Origin: CAVQRC01 sp963715045
GTDB taxonomy: Bacteria > Planctomycetota > Planctomycetia > Pirellulales > Lacipirellulaceae
NCBI GenBank assembly: GCA_963715045.1
Contig: CAVQRC010000039.1
Location: 124,001-188,000 of the forward strand
Length of the DNA stretch: 64,000 nucleotides
Direction of reading: 5' to 3'
The first letter of the stretch is position 1. Each line of letters begins with the position of its first letter. Below the pieces are notes generated by a model. The model had not been told where the DNA came from and made no database searches. It was given only the letters and a program-made list of their open reading frames with translations. The position numbers and the translations under genes are program-made. Shown one piece after another: positions 8,017 to 17,021 of this stretch.

Positions 8017-9585
8017 CTATTCCCACTCGATGGTCGCCGGCGGCTTGGTACTGATGTCGTAAGCGACGCGATTGATCCCGGCGACTTCGTTGATAATCCG
8101 GGTGGCGATCCTGGCGAGTACGTCGGGGGGTAACCGGCTCCAGTCGGCCGTCATGAAATCGTCCGTATCGACGCAGCGTACCACGATGGCGTTATCGTAG
8201 GTACGCATGTCCCCCATAACGCCGACACTCTGCACGGGAAGCAGGACGGCGAATGCCTGGGCCGTCTGGCGGTACAGGTCGGCCGCCTTGATTTCTTCGA
8301 CGACGATGGCATCGGCTTCCCGCAGGACCTCGAGCTTTGCTCGATCGACCGGTCCAAGGCATCTCACGGCTAGACCGGGACCTGGAAACGGATGTCGCCA
8401 GACGATGTCTTCGGGCAATCCAAGCTGCAGTCCCAGTTGCCGCACTTCGTCTTTGAACAGGTCGCGGAGCGGTTCGAGGAGCTCGAAGCCGAGTTCGTCG
8501 GGGAGTCCCCCCACGTTGTGGTGGAGCTTGATCGTCGAGGCGGGCCCGTCGGAGGCCGCGCCGCTTTCGATGACGTCCGGGTAAAGCGTACCCTGAGCGA
8601 GAAATCGCGCGTTGTCGATTTTCTCCGCTTCGGCAGCGAAGCAATCGATGAATACGTGGCCGATCCGCCGCCGCTTCTCCTGAGGCTCGCTCACTCCTTC
8701 GAGTGCTGTGAGGAATCTCTCCTCCCCATCCACCACATGCAGATCGGTCTTGAAGTGGCAAGTGAATTCACGAATGACTGCGGTGGCTTCGTTTTTCCGA
8801 AGCAGTCCGTTGTCAACCAGGATGCACGACAGTTGGGTGCCGATCGCCTGATGCAGCAGGGCGGCCACCACGGATGAATCGACGCCGCCCGACAGCCCGC
8901 AGATCACCCGCGCGTCCCCCACGACGTTCCTGGCGTGCTCGATCGCCTGGCGGGCAAAGTCTTCGAGCTTCCAGTTGCCGTCGCAGCCGCAAATATCGTA
9001 GAGGAAGTTCCTCAGCAGACGACCGCCTTGCAGCGTGTGCGAGACCTCGGGATGAAACTGGATGCCGTAGATCGGCAGCCGATGATGCTTGACGGCCGCA
9101 AACGGACACGAGGCCGTCGTTGCCAGGGTCGCGAAGTCCTCCGCTTTGAGGCCCACGACCTGATCGCCGTGACTCATCCAGACGTCGGTATGCGGATCCA
9201 TGCCGGCCAGCAGTCCGTTCTCGACGTGGATGTGGCAACGCGTCCGCCCATATTCGCGGGATTGAACGCAATCCACCCTGCCACCCAGCTCCTTGCAGGC
9301 CAACTGCATGCCGTAGCAGATTCCCAGAATCGGGATCCCGAGCTGGAACAGCTCCGGATCGCATTCGGGCGCACCCTCGTCGTACACGCTCGCCGGGCCG
9401 CCCGAGAGAATGATCCCGCGGGGCGCCATTTCGCGGAGGCGGGCGGCCGTAATCCGGTGCTGCACAATCTCGGAGTAGACCTGCTGCTCCCGCACCCGCC
9501 GCGCGATCAATTGGGCGTATTGCGAACCAAAGTCGAGAATGACGATCCGCTGACCGTCGGCGTTGCCCACGCGATCGGAATTCAT
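8017..9585 (-). CDS. guaA: GMP synthase (glutamine-hydrolysing)
   Basis: GuaA converts XMP to GMP using glutamine and ATP. The 522-residue length is that of the usual single-chain enzyme. The N-terminal class I glutamine amidotransferase domain has IVILDFGSQYAQLIARRV, the nucleophile elbow GICYGMQL and the HPEVSHTLQG His/Glu pair. The ATP-pyrophosphatase domain has the P-loop CGLSGGVDSSVVAALLH. The C-terminal dimerisation domain ends in the conserved KPPATIEWE. The start MNSDRVGNADGQRIVI is a normal ATG. Gene and downstream ettA lie on the same strand, but nothing else links them functionally. Confidence 0.97.
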   Translation of the reverse strand: MNSDRVGNADGQRIVILDFGSQYAQLIARRVREQQVYSEIVQHRITAARLREMAPRGIILSGGPASVYDEGAPECDPELFQLGIPILGICYGMQLACKELGGRVDCVQSREYGRTRCHIHVENGLLAGMDPHTDVWMSHGDQVVGLKAEDFATLATTASCPFAAVKHHRLPIYGIQFHPEVSHTLQGGRLLRNFLYDICGCDGNWKLEDFARQAIEHARNVVGDARVICGLSGGVDSSVVAALLHQAIGTQLSCILVDNGLLRKNEATAVIREFTCHFKTDLHVVDGEERFLTALEGVSEPQEKRRRIGHVFIDCFAAEAEKIDNARFLAQGTLYPDVIESGAASDGPASTIKLHHNVGGLPDELGFELLEPLRDLFKDEVRQLGLQLGLPEDIVWRHPFPGPGLAVRCLGPVDRAKLEVLREADAIVVEEIKAADLYRQTAQAFAVLLPVQSVGVMGDMRTYDNAIVVRCVDTDDFMTADWSRLPPDVLARIATRIINEVAGINRVAYDISTKPPATIEWE

Positions 9586-9727
9586 CCTGAGGCCTTCTCC
9601 GAGCCAGAGCAGCGGCGGCGTGAACTGAGCAAACGGCGCATTCTAGAGAGCCGTCCTGAACGCAGGGCCTGAACCCGCCTAGGGCTCTGTCCAGATTACG
9701 GATCAGGCGCCGGAGCCAGAATTCGGC

Positions 9728-11116
9728 TCAGACGGGGACCGGCTTCGCGCGTTGGTAAGGCATCCGGTCGGGGCTGAAGTCGCGTGACCTCGGATAGACC
9801 ACCCCGGTCCCAAAGAAGAGCCGACCTACGTAACATAGAATCAACGCAATCAGGCAGGAGCCGATGATTTGAATCGTGAACACGCCGATGTCACCCCTGG
9901 TCCATCCGACAAGATGACCCGCCATCGCCGCCAACGCGCCCAGCAGATAAGGATTGTCGGGCTGCCGCATCAATAATTCGTCGAAGTAGCGGAGCACCGA
10001 GCCTGCGAGAAACCCGTAAAAAACCAACATCAGCGGACCGTATTTTCCCCCCTCGTGGTACCCGTGTCCCACGATCCCGGGTCCCCAGTTGACAATCGCT
10101 ACCCCTTCGCCGCGCGGCAACATCAGGCCGAGTCCTTCCGGTTTGTCTCCCCAGCTCCTGGTCGGCCACAGAGCTCGTGGCCACGGGTTACTGAACACGA
10201 ACCACAACGAGTGGAACGGTTGGGGTTCGGCGAGTCCGGTGTACAGATTAATGCTCGTCAACGAAAACTGGACGGCGTGCTGCCCGTTAAACTGGCCCAA
10301 GTCGACTTTCGCCAGCCTGCTCGGCACGTCCTGCAGCGCTTTCATGACACCGCTGAGGTCCCGCGCTCTACGGCCCCCGATCCGGTCGAAGTGCCGCACC
10401 TCGGAATAGCCGGCAACAATGATCATTCCAATCGAACTCAGCACACCCAGGGCGATCAGATTCTTGAGGGGAGTCTTTCGGTAGAAGTCGATCCAGTACA
10501 TGCAAATCGGCACGGCGAGCAAAACGCCCATCAGCGTGCGACGACCGCTCCCCGCCAGGGCTGCATAAACCACCGCGATGTACGCGACGATCAGCAGGAC
10601 GGCCAGCAGCAGCAGGTTGACCCTTTGGCGATACCAGGCGACGAAGGCAAGTACGACCGCGAACACGATCGCTTTATTGCCAATCTGGACCGCGAACTGG
10701 GCCAGGCCGATGATCGGTGGCGGAAAGATCGAGAGGGTCGCGAGCAGCAGCACGAATGGCAGCGCGAAAAACAACACCGGGCCCGTGCTGGGAGGCCATT
10801 TCCGGGGGAACACATCCGCGACCGCTCGCGGTAGCCGAAACCAGTAGTAAGTCGCATACAACGCCGCGAAGAAGGCGAACGCTCCGGTGATGAAGCGGAA
10901 GTAATCGGCCGACTGGAACTTCACAATCTGGAAATTGGTCGGATTGGTCGCCGAATCGAGACCGGCAACTCCGACGAAGCATATCGAGCCGACAAGGAAC
11001 AGGTTCCATGTCGTCAGCAGGTGCGCACGGCGGAGTAGGTAGGGCACGAACACCGTGAGCAGCAGCACGATGATGAGTACCCAGCTGAACAACTGCAGGG
11101 ATGTCAAGGGGTTCAT
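9728..11116 (-). CDS. polytopic membrane protein, oligosaccharide-polymerase-like
   Basis: This is a 462-residue integral membrane protein with about 10-12 predicted transmembrane segments, beginning LFSWVLIIVLLLTVFVPYLL. One large extracytoplasmic loop (roughly residues 230-340) contains SLWFVFSNPWPRALWPT and LPRGEGVAIVNWGPGIVGHGY. Many hydrophobic helices plus one large soluble loop late in the chain is the architecture of O-antigen or oligosaccharide repeat-unit polymerases (Wzy-like). No glycan gene cluster surrounds it, so the role is tentative. The start at ATG 11116 was chosen over 11194 because the extra residues are not hydrophobic or conserved-looking. Confidence 0.55.
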   Translation of the reverse strand: MNPLTSLQLFSWVLIIVLLLTVFVPYLLRRAHLLTTWNLFLVGSICFVGVAGLDSATNPTNFQIVKFQSADYFRFITGAFAFFAALYATYYWFRLPRAVADVFPRKWPPSTGPVLFFALPFVLLLATLSIFPPPIIGLAQFAVQIGNKAIVFAVVLAFVAWYRQRVNLLLLAVLLIVAYIAVVYAALAGSGRRTLMGVLLAVPICMYWIDFYRKTPLKNLIALGVLSSIGMIIVAGYSEVRHFDRIGGRRARDLSGVMKALQDVPSRLAKVDLGQFNGQHAVQFSLTSINLYTGLAEPQPFHSLWFVFSNPWPRALWPTRSWGDKPEGLGLMLPRGEGVAIVNWGPGIVGHGYHEGGKYGPLMLVFYGFLAGSVLRYFDELLMRQPDNPYLLGALAAMAGHLVGWTRGDIGVFTIQIIGSCLIALILCYVGRLFFGTGVVYPRSRDFSPDRMPYQRAKPVPV

Positions 11117-11143
11117 GTGGTCATTCGCTGAGAGAACATGAAT

Positions 11144-11183
11144 GCGGTGGGTCAAGCCTCTCCGCTGACCCGCGACCCACCGC
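11144..11183. other. 10-bp inverted repeat in the leader of the polymerase-like gene
   Basis: GCGGTGGGTC (11144-11153) pairs perfectly with GACCCACCGC (11174-11183) around a 20-base loop. It lies 28 bases upstream of the start codon of the minus-strand gene. It could be an mRNA leader hairpin or an operator. The rest of 11184-11522 shows no gene. Confidence 0.4.
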
Positions 11184-11522
11184 TGATGAGCCAATTTTTC
11201 GGCCGGATTGATAGTTAATTATAGGGCGAGGTGAGCGCCGCCGAGAACTTGCTGGAGAAAGAACGGATTTCAATTCTCGGCCCGCCGTCCATCGTCCGCT
11301 GGGCTGCGAATTCCACGTGCGGTATGCTTTCCGTGCGGGTCGTGCGGGTTGTGCCTCCGCTCGGTTGGCTGTTGGTGTTGATTAAAAACCACATTCGCGC
11401 GGAATCTCGCGGGGACAAATATAATCAGCCCAGTGGGATGGGCCGGATGGACACACTCCCCGATTCCCAGGGGAAGCCTTCCCGCAGAGGGCCTCGTCTT
11501 CCCGATGGCAGAGAACGCCCCG

Positions 11523-12032
11523 ATGAGTTCACGAACCTGTTTTCCAAAGCTGCTTGCAGTCCGACAGCCCCGCCTCACCCGGATGCCGGGAATCGCGTCG
11601 CTGCTGGCGTTGTCGATCGCCGTTGCCGCGGGCTGCGGCGAGAAGCCGCGGCGCCAGGTGAGCTCACAGGTCGTGCCAGCGGCGACCTCTGAAACGACGT
11701 CCGCAGCCGAGGTTGAGCCTCCTCCCCCACCGGCCGAGGTGATCGAAGAGGTAGGCGCCGACGATGCCGCGCGAGGGCGGACGCTCAAGGGCGGCTACCT
11801 GCAGGAAGTCCTCGGCCAGCGATTTCATATCGAGCACCGCTTGATCTTCATGAACGTCAAGAAAGCGATCGACCTCTACCAGGCAACGAATGGTTTCAAA
11901 CCCAAGTCACACGAGGTGTTCTGGTCGGAGATCATCGAGGCCAACAGCATCCAACTGCCAGAACTTTACGACGATTGGGAATACTACTACGACGCTGACT
12001 CGGGTGAACTTATGAAACGCAAACTGCAATAG
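11523..12032 (+). CDS. putative lipoprotein
   Basis: This is a 169-residue protein from ATG 11523. A long N-terminal region ends in the hydrophobic PGIASLLALSIAVAAGC, with a lipobox-like AAGC. A Pro/Glu-rich linker (EVEPPPPPAEVIEEV) follows, and then a compact folded region with HIEHRLIFMNVKKAIDLYQATNG and ELYDDWEYYYDADSGEL. Lipid anchoring outside the cytoplasm is likely. ATG 11505 and ATG 11583 are possible alternative starts; the last would give a more typical signal peptide length. The function is unknown. Confidence 0.6.
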   Translation: MSSRTCFPKLLAVRQPRLTRMPGIASLLALSIAVAAGCGEKPRRQVSSQVVPAATSETTSAAEVEPPPPPAEVIEEVGADDAARGRTLKGGYLQEVLGQRFHIEHRLIFMNVKKAIDLYQATNGFKPKSHEVFWSEIIEANSIQLPELYDDWEYYYDADSGELMKRKLQ

Positions 12033-12130
12033 TCGGGTCCGAGTGGACCTCCCTGCCCTCCTCCTTCTCTTCTCACGGTTGCTGCTCTTTTCTCTCCCCT
12101 CCTCCTGCTCCTCCCAACTCCCCAGCTCCC

Positions 12131-12718
12131 ATGACCGTGCCTCACTGGTGGCAGTCGGTGAACTGCCGTTTCGCTCATTTCGTAGTGCTGGTCGCCGCTT
12201 TGCTCGGTGAAGTCGGAGTTGCCAGCGGCACATCTCCGGCCGATTGCTGTGACGCTGCGTCGAGCTGGATCTTTCTTCCAGGACGCTACAGCCACGATCC
12301 GTTTTCCGGCGCTCGGGTTGCCCAGTACGCGGAGCCCGAGCCGGTCGAGCCGTTGCCGGACCCCAGACTCGTAACCAGTGGCTATCAGCGAAGTCGCTGG
12401 GTGTTACGCGGTCCTGACGGAAACAACGACACCTATTACGAGGTGCGCAGTTTCGCCAACGGGCAGGGAGGTCTCGACGCCGAGTGGGAACGGTTCCACG
12501 ATGCCTGGCGGCAATCGACGACCAGCGGCGGCTACGACCAGTTCTCCCGCGGCCCGGCGTACGGCTACGGACCGCCGCGTGCCTACGGCAGGTACGACGA
12601 TCCGTATCTGGACGACGGATACGGCGGACGTTTTCGCCCAGAGGGCCCTTACCGCGACCCCTATCGTTACCGCGATCCTCGCGGCTACCCGGGTCGGCCG
12701 CAGCGATACGAGTATTGA
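12131..12718 (+). CDS. secreted Tyr/Gly/Arg-rich hypothetical protein
   Basis: The 195-residue product begins with a signal-peptide-like hydrophobic stretch (FAHFVVLVAALLGEVGVASG). Its C-terminal third is low-complexity and rich in Tyr, Gly, Arg, Asp and Pro (repeated YRDPYRYRDPRGYPG-like units). The middle contains an acidic PEPVEPLPDPR segment and YEVRSFANGQ. Export is probable and the tail is likely disordered. Its ATG follows directly on about 80 bases of almost pure pyrimidine (12053-12130), with no purine-rich ribosome-binding site. Confidence 0.5.
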   Translation: MTVPHWWQSVNCRFAHFVVLVAALLGEVGVASGTSPADCCDAASSWIFLPGRYSHDPFSGARVAQYAEPEPVEPLPDPRLVTSGYQRSRWVLRGPDGNNDTYYEVRSFANGQGGLDAEWERFHDAWRQSTTSGGYDQFSRGPAYGYGPPRAYGRYDDPYLDDGYGGRFRPEGPYRDPYRYRDPRGYPGRPQRYEY

Positions 12719-12879
12719 ACCGGGGCGCGGGCGACTGTCGCGATCGGGCTGTTGGCAGGCAGATCAAGTCACAAGACCCCAACCGCAAATCACAAGCACC
12801 AAGGCGGAGTGTGAGGGCGGATTCTTCCACCGCAATCGCACCCCCAAATTGGCACCCTCCCCCGACCCATTAGACCGGC

Positions 12880-12957
12880 CACAGAGATCACAGAGATCAC
12901 AGAGATTACCGAAGACGCCGAGAGCAAGAGTCTCTGTGCTCTCGGAGTTCTCTGTGG
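12880..12957. repeat. CACAGAGA tandem and inverted repeat between convergent genes
   Basis: ACAGAGATC-type 9-mers are repeated three times (12880-12906). They are answered by the complementary TCTCTGTG at 12931-12938 and TTCTCTGTGG at 12949-12957. The array can fold into a long hairpin. It lies between the 3' ends of two convergent genes, where a bidirectional terminator would be useful. Confidence 0.5.
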
Positions 12958-12993
12958 CTCTTCGAAAGCCAGAATTTTTCAGCGTTCGGTGGG

Positions 12994-13524
12994 CTAGCGG
13001 CGGAACTCGGTGCGGGTGTAGTCGACGATCTGCCACTGGCCCTCGGGATTGCGATTCCAGGTGAATCGATATTGGCTCACGTTCGGAAACGCATGCCCTT
13101 CCTTACGCATGTGACCGCGGACGAGACCGCGGAATTCGCTGATCGCCGAGGGGGGATCGGTCTCGGTCCGGACCGTAATCCTGGGCGTACCCAGGACGCG
13201 TGCCTGCTCAAATTCGACCCGCTCGAGGTAGTACTCTGCTTCGTTGCGGCCGCGACGGGCCGTGGGCGAAATGAGACGGAGAACTCCCGTGAGATCGTTG
13301 TCTTCGACAGCCTGAGCGAGCTCGTAGAGGGCCGTTTCGATTTCCTCCTTGGGAGTTACCACCCGATTTTCAACAATCACCGCCGCGAACGTGGCGACCA
13401 GCACGGCACCGATCGCAACCAACAGGGCCGTCGAGCGCAGCTGCAGATAGACGATCAAGAGCACGGCAACCAGTGCGGTCCCGATCAAGATTGCGGGCAG
13501 CGGTTCTTCGAGGAAGCGAGTCAC
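12994..13524 (-). CDS. membrane-anchored protein with SnoaL/NTF2-like soluble part
   Basis: The 176-residue protein has two closely spaced N-terminal membrane segments (PAILIGTALVAVLLIVYLQL and TALLVAIGAVLVATFAAVIV). A soluble domain of about 120 residues begins EEIETALYELAQAVEDND and ends YRFTWNRNPEGQWQIVDYTR. A helix-rich start with a final WQIVDYTR strand resembles the cone-shaped NTF2-like fold, but this is only an impression. It is followed upstream on the same strand by a second small membrane protein and enolase. The function is unknown. Confidence 0.55.
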   Translation of the reverse strand: MTRFLEEPLPAILIGTALVAVLLIVYLQLRSTALLVAIGAVLVATFAAVIVENRVVTPKEEIETALYELAQAVEDNDLTGVLRLISPTARRGRNEAEYYLERVEFEQARVLGTPRITVRTETDPPSAISEFRGLVRGHMRKEGHAFPNVSQYRFTWNRNPEGQWQIVDYTRTEFRR

Positions 13525-13569
13525 GGCAAAGCGATATCACGGAGCAGGTCTGTCCGGGGAAGCATTCGG

Positions 13570-13944
13570 TCAGAGCGATCTGCTTGATTCCCGGCGGCGG
13601 CTTATCTCCCGGTAAAGCATCATCGCGGCCGCGGCCGCGAGCAGGGCAAACAGCAGGGCCAGCGGCCACAGCGGGATGACTAACGCGGTCCCGGGGGCCA
13701 GCTGAGGTGGCAGCTGGGGAGAGGCCGGGCGACCCTCGCGGGCCTGTCGGGCGACATGCTCACGGGCGAAAAACTTCCGTTCGATTGCCTGCTGTCTGGC
13801 CGAGTAGCGGTGATGCATCATCGACAGGGCGATTGTCGCGACCAGGCTGAACAAGAGTATCCAGAACCACGGAGATTCACCGAGCGGCGGTGACGTCTCC
13901 GGACCGGTGGGCTGCGGCTGCGACAGGCGTTCCTGGTCGGACAC
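13570..13944 (-). CDS. small two-helix membrane protein
   Basis: This 124-residue protein has one transmembrane segment near residues 26-42 (WFWILLFSLVATIALSMM) and another near 92-112 (PLWPLALLFALLAAAAAMML). A basic, arginine-rich cytoplasmic-looking loop and tail accompany them. It begins MSDQERLSQPQ at ATG 13944, just 2 bases after the enolase stop codon. It is therefore probably translated from the same transcript. No domain was recognised. Confidence 0.55.
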   Translation of the reverse strand: MSDQERLSQPQPTGPETSPPLGESPWFWILLFSLVATIALSMMHHRYSARQQAIERKFFAREHVARQAREGRPASPQLPPQLAPGTALVIPLWPLALLFALLAAAAAMMLYREISRRRESSRSL

Positions 13945-13946
13945 GA

Positions 13947-15224
13947 TTACCGCCGGGGAAACAGCGGCCCACCGTATTCGGCCTGTTCCCCCAGCAGTTC
14001 TTCGATGCGGAGGAGCTGGTTGTATTTCGCCATCCGATCCGATCGCGACGCCGAACCGGTCTTGATTTGACCCGTACTCAACGCAACCGCGAGGTCGGCG
14101 ATCGTCGCATCTTCCGTTTCGCCGCTGCGATGACTCGTCACGCTCGTGTATCCATTACGCCGGGCCAGTTCGATTGCCTCGATCGTTTCGGTGAGTGTGC
14201 CGATCTGGTTGACCTTGATCAGAATGCTGTTGGCGATGTTCTCGTCGATACCGCGGGCCAGACGTTCGGTATTGGTGACGAACAAGTCGTCACCGACCAG
14301 CTGTGTCCGCTGCCCCAGTGCTACGGTGAGCTGCTTCCAGCCATCCCAATCATCTTCACTGCAGCCGTCTTCAATCGAGCAGATCGGGTACTTCTCCACC
14401 CATTCGGTGAGCAGCCCGACCATGCCGGCCGAGTCGAGCTGGTCGCCGCCAATCGTGTACTTGCCACTCTTGGCGTCGTACAGCTCGGTTGCCGCCACGT
14501 CGAGCGCGATCCAAGCTTGCTCACCTGCCTTGTAGCCCGCGTTGTCGATCGCCTCGAGAATCAGGTCCATCGCCTCGGCGTTGGTGTCGAGATTCGGCGC
14601 GAAACCTCCCTCATCGCCGACCGCCGTGCTGAGGCCACGGTTGGAGAGCACCTTCTTGAGGTGATGAAACACTTCCACCCCGCACCGCAACGCGTCGCTG
14701 AACCGCTCGAATCCCAGCGGCATCACCATGAACTCCTGGACGTCGACCGAGTTGTCGGCGTGCTCGCCGCCGTTGACGATGTTCATCATCGGCGCGGGCA
14801 GGAGGCGGGCTGCCGCTCCGCCGAGATAGCGGAACAGCGGTAACTCGGTCGCCGCAGCGGCGGCGTGGGCGGTTGCCAGCGAGACACCCAGGATGGCGTT
14901 CGCGCCCAGGCGGCTCTTGTTCGGTGTCCCGTCGAGTTCGATCATCCGGGCGTCGATGGCCAGTTGATCGGTTGCCGACATGCCAACCAGTTCGTTGGCG
15001 ATCTCGTCATTGATGTGCTCCACCGCCTGAGTCACACCCTTGCCAAGGAAAATCGACTTGTCGCCATCACGCAGTTCCCAGGCCTCGTGTTGACCCGTAC
15101 TGGCACCGCTCGGCACGGCCGCCCGCCCGACCTCGCCCGTATCGAGCGCGACGTCGACTTCGATCGTCGGATTGCCGCGGCTGTCGAGAATCTGCCGGCC
15201 AAAGATTTCCACTATCTGAGTCAT
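13947..15224 (-). CDS. eno: enolase (phosphopyruvate hydratase)
   Basis: Enolase interconverts 2-phosphoglycerate and phosphoenolpyruvate in glycolysis and gluconeogenesis. The 425-residue protein has the full family pattern: GRQILDSRGNPTIEVDV at the N-terminus, PSGASTGQHEAWELRDGD, NIVNGGEHADNSVDVQEFM, the metal ligand region SIEDGCSEDDWDGWKQL, and the signature LIKVNQIGTLTET followed by SHRSGETED. The ATG at 15224 (MTQIVEIFGRQ) fits other enolases; the longer frame to 15326 is not conserved. It heads a minus-strand group with two small membrane proteins and is divergent from the methyltransferase gene. Confidence 0.97.
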   Translation of the reverse strand: MTQIVEIFGRQILDSRGNPTIEVDVALDTGEVGRAAVPSGASTGQHEAWELRDGDKSIFLGKGVTQAVEHINDEIANELVGMSATDQLAIDARMIELDGTPNKSRLGANAILGVSLATAHAAAAATELPLFRYLGGAAARLLPAPMMNIVNGGEHADNSVDVQEFMVMPLGFERFSDALRCGVEVFHHLKKVLSNRGLSTAVGDEGGFAPNLDTNAEAMDLILEAIDNAGYKAGEQAWIALDVAATELYDAKSGKYTIGGDQLDSAGMVGLLTEWVEKYPICSIEDGCSEDDWDGWKQLTVALGQRTQLVGDDLFVTNTERLARGIDENIANSILIKVNQIGTLTETIEAIELARRNGYTSVTSHRSGETEDATIADLAVALSTGQIKTGSASRSDRMAKYNQLLRIEELLGEQAEYGGPLFPRR

Positions 15225-15373
15225 CGTAGGGGTCCTCAATTCTGACGCTTCGCGCGATTCGTATCCATGGATGGCGACGCCGGGCAGCCGCTGGGAAAAC
15301 GCGGAGACCGCCTGGCTGAGCCGCATATTCTAGGGGGCAGGCATCAACTGTGTAAGCGGCCGCGGGCGGAACG

Positions 15374-15436
15374 GGGTGCAGGAACGGGCGGAACTGCTGC
15401 AGGAGGCTGGACCTCCGCAACTGCGTTCCTGCACCC
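15374..15436. other. 13-bp perfect inverted repeat between divergent genes
   Basis: GGGTGCAGGAACG (15374-15386) and CGTTCCTGCACCC (15424-15436) are perfectly complementary, with an inner GGAGG/CCTCC stem. The right part, read on the minus strand, matches the left module of repeat family A (GGTGCAGGAACGCAGTTGCG). It fills part of the 360-base enolase-methyltransferase divergent gap; no gene is visible in the rest. Confidence 0.5.
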
Positions 15437-15584
15437 GGCGGAATGGGTCGCGGAACCGTTTGCGACAGACGTCATGTCGCGAATCGCGTACGATGACGAG
15501 GTTCTCAGCGAGCCCTGGCGACGGGTAGAAAAACGCCGGGCAGCCTGATTCCCTCCAACGCGATAGAAACCGAAGGATTCCGCG

Positions 15585-16850
15585 GTGTCATCCAGTTCTG
15601 CTGATTCTTCCTCTGCTTCCCAGTTTGCCTCAGATGCCAAGGGCCGTCCCGCGAGTCGCACGGCTCCGGACGCGCCTCGGGCTCCCTCGGAGCCGCCTCG
15701 ATTGAATGTCGAGGAAGCAGTTCGGCGGCGGTACAGCCAGGCGGCCCGCGAAAGCGAACCGGCACTCTGCTGCCCGGTCGACTATGATCCCGCATTCCTC
15801 GAGGTTCTTCCCGACGAGCTCATCGAACGCGACTACGGCTGCGGCGATCCCTCCCGGTTCGTCGACCCCGGAGAAGTCGTGCTCGATCTGGGCTGCGGCG
15901 GCGGAAAAGTCTGCTACATCGCAGCTCAGGCGGTCGGTAGCCGGGGGCAGGTCATTGGCGTCGATCGCAACGACGACATGCTCGCTTTAGCCCGCAAGTT
16001 CCAGGGTGAGATCGGCGATCGGATCGGCTATCACAACACGCGATTCGTGAAAGGCAGCATTCAGGATTTGTCGCTCGACCTCGAGCAGTTCGAGGCCTAC
16101 CTGGTCGATCAACCCGTGGCGTCCACGAACGACTGGCTCCGGGCCGAAGCCTTCGCCGACCACTTGCGGGCGACTTCTCCGTTGATTGCCACCGATTCGA
16201 TCGACGTCGTCGTTTCCAACTGCGTCCTCAATCTCGTCCGAGAGGCCGACCGCGGGCAATTGTTCGCGGAACTGCAGCGGGTCCTCAAGCCGGGCGGCCG
16301 GGCAGTGATCAGCGACATCGTCTGCGACGAGCGTGTACCCGAGCGGCTCAAACAGGATCCCAGCTTGTGGAGCGGTTGCCTCAGCGGCGCGTTTCTCGAG
16401 ATCGAGTTCCTGCAGGCGTTTGCCGCGGCGGGATTCTATGGCATCGAGATCCTCAACCGCCAACGCGAACCTTGGGCGGTCATCGAAGGGATCGAGTTTC
16501 GCAGCCTGACCGTTCGCGCGTTCAAGCGTCCCGCGAGTGCCGAAAAAGAGCATTGTGAAGCTGTGATTTATCGGGGGCCGTTCCGCCAGGTGATCGACGA
16601 TGACGGGGGCGTGTATCGCCGCGGAGAGAGAATGGCCATCTCGGATCGGACGTTCAAGATCCTCACCCAATCGCCCTATGCCGATCATTTCTGTGCCATC
16701 GAGCCGGCCACGCCAGTCGACCCGGACCAGGCAGAGGACGTCGACCGTGATCGCCAGGCAAACCGGAATCCTCGAGAAACCAAGGGCCGCAGCGATCTCC
16801 TGACGATGTTGCCCGAGAGCGACTGCTGTGGACCCGCCGACTGCTGCTGA
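15585..16850 (+). CDS. ArsM-like SAM-dependent methyltransferase
   Basis: The 421-residue protein carries a class I methyltransferase domain with VVLDLGCGGGKVCYIAAQAVG (motif I), IGVDRNDDMLALARK, and the VVSNCVLNLV segment. The last, together with the upstream CCPVDYD and YGCGDP cysteines, is typical of arsenite S-adenosylmethionine methyltransferase (ArsM) relatives. The spacing differs from characterised ArsM, and a C-terminal domain of about 120 residues ends in SDCCGPADCC, which could bind a soft metal or metalloid. It starts at GTG 15585 (no ATG fits). A substrate of As(III), Se or another thiophilic element is inferred, not shown. It is divergent from enolase. Confidence 0.75.
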   Translation: MSSSSADSSSASQFASDAKGRPASRTAPDAPRAPSEPPRLNVEEAVRRRYSQAARESEPALCCPVDYDPAFLEVLPDELIERDYGCGDPSRFVDPGEVVLDLGCGGGKVCYIAAQAVGSRGQVIGVDRNDDMLALARKFQGEIGDRIGYHNTRFVKGSIQDLSLDLEQFEAYLVDQPVASTNDWLRAEAFADHLRATSPLIATDSIDVVVSNCVLNLVREADRGQLFAELQRVLKPGGRAVISDIVCDERVPERLKQDPSLWSGCLSGAFLEIEFLQAFAAAGFYGIEILNRQREPWAVIEGIEFRSLTVRAFKRPASAEKEHCEAVIYRGPFRQVIDDDGGVYRRGERMAISDRTFKILTQSPYADHFCAIEPATPVDPDQAEDVDRDRQANRNPRETKGRSDLLTMLPESDCCGPADCC

Positions 16851-16861
16851 CAGCGAACTCC

Positions 16862-17001
16862 GGTGTAGGAACGCAGTTGCGGACGCCCGGACTTATGAAC
16901 CAGTTCCCTAGAAAATTGACCCCTGGGGTCTTTTTGGGGGAATAGGCATACTGCAACATTGCCTAGACAACCAAAAATACCCCAGGGGTCTTTAATGGAT
17001 C
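16862..17001 (+). repeat. dispersed hairpin repeat, family A, copy 2 (intact form)
   Basis: The left module (16862-16917) contains ACGCAGTTGCGGACG. It passes directly into a hairpin with 20-bp arms at 16918-16937 and 16971-16990 (GACCCCTGGGGTCTTTTTGG against its complement, one mismatch), and ends TCTTTAATGG. The inner TAGGCA/TGCCTA adds a second stem. The element starts 12 bases after the methyltransferase stop and reaches to the end of the convergent hydrolase gene. Confidence 0.75.
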
Positions 17002-17021
17002 TCACTGCCCGAGACGCTCTA

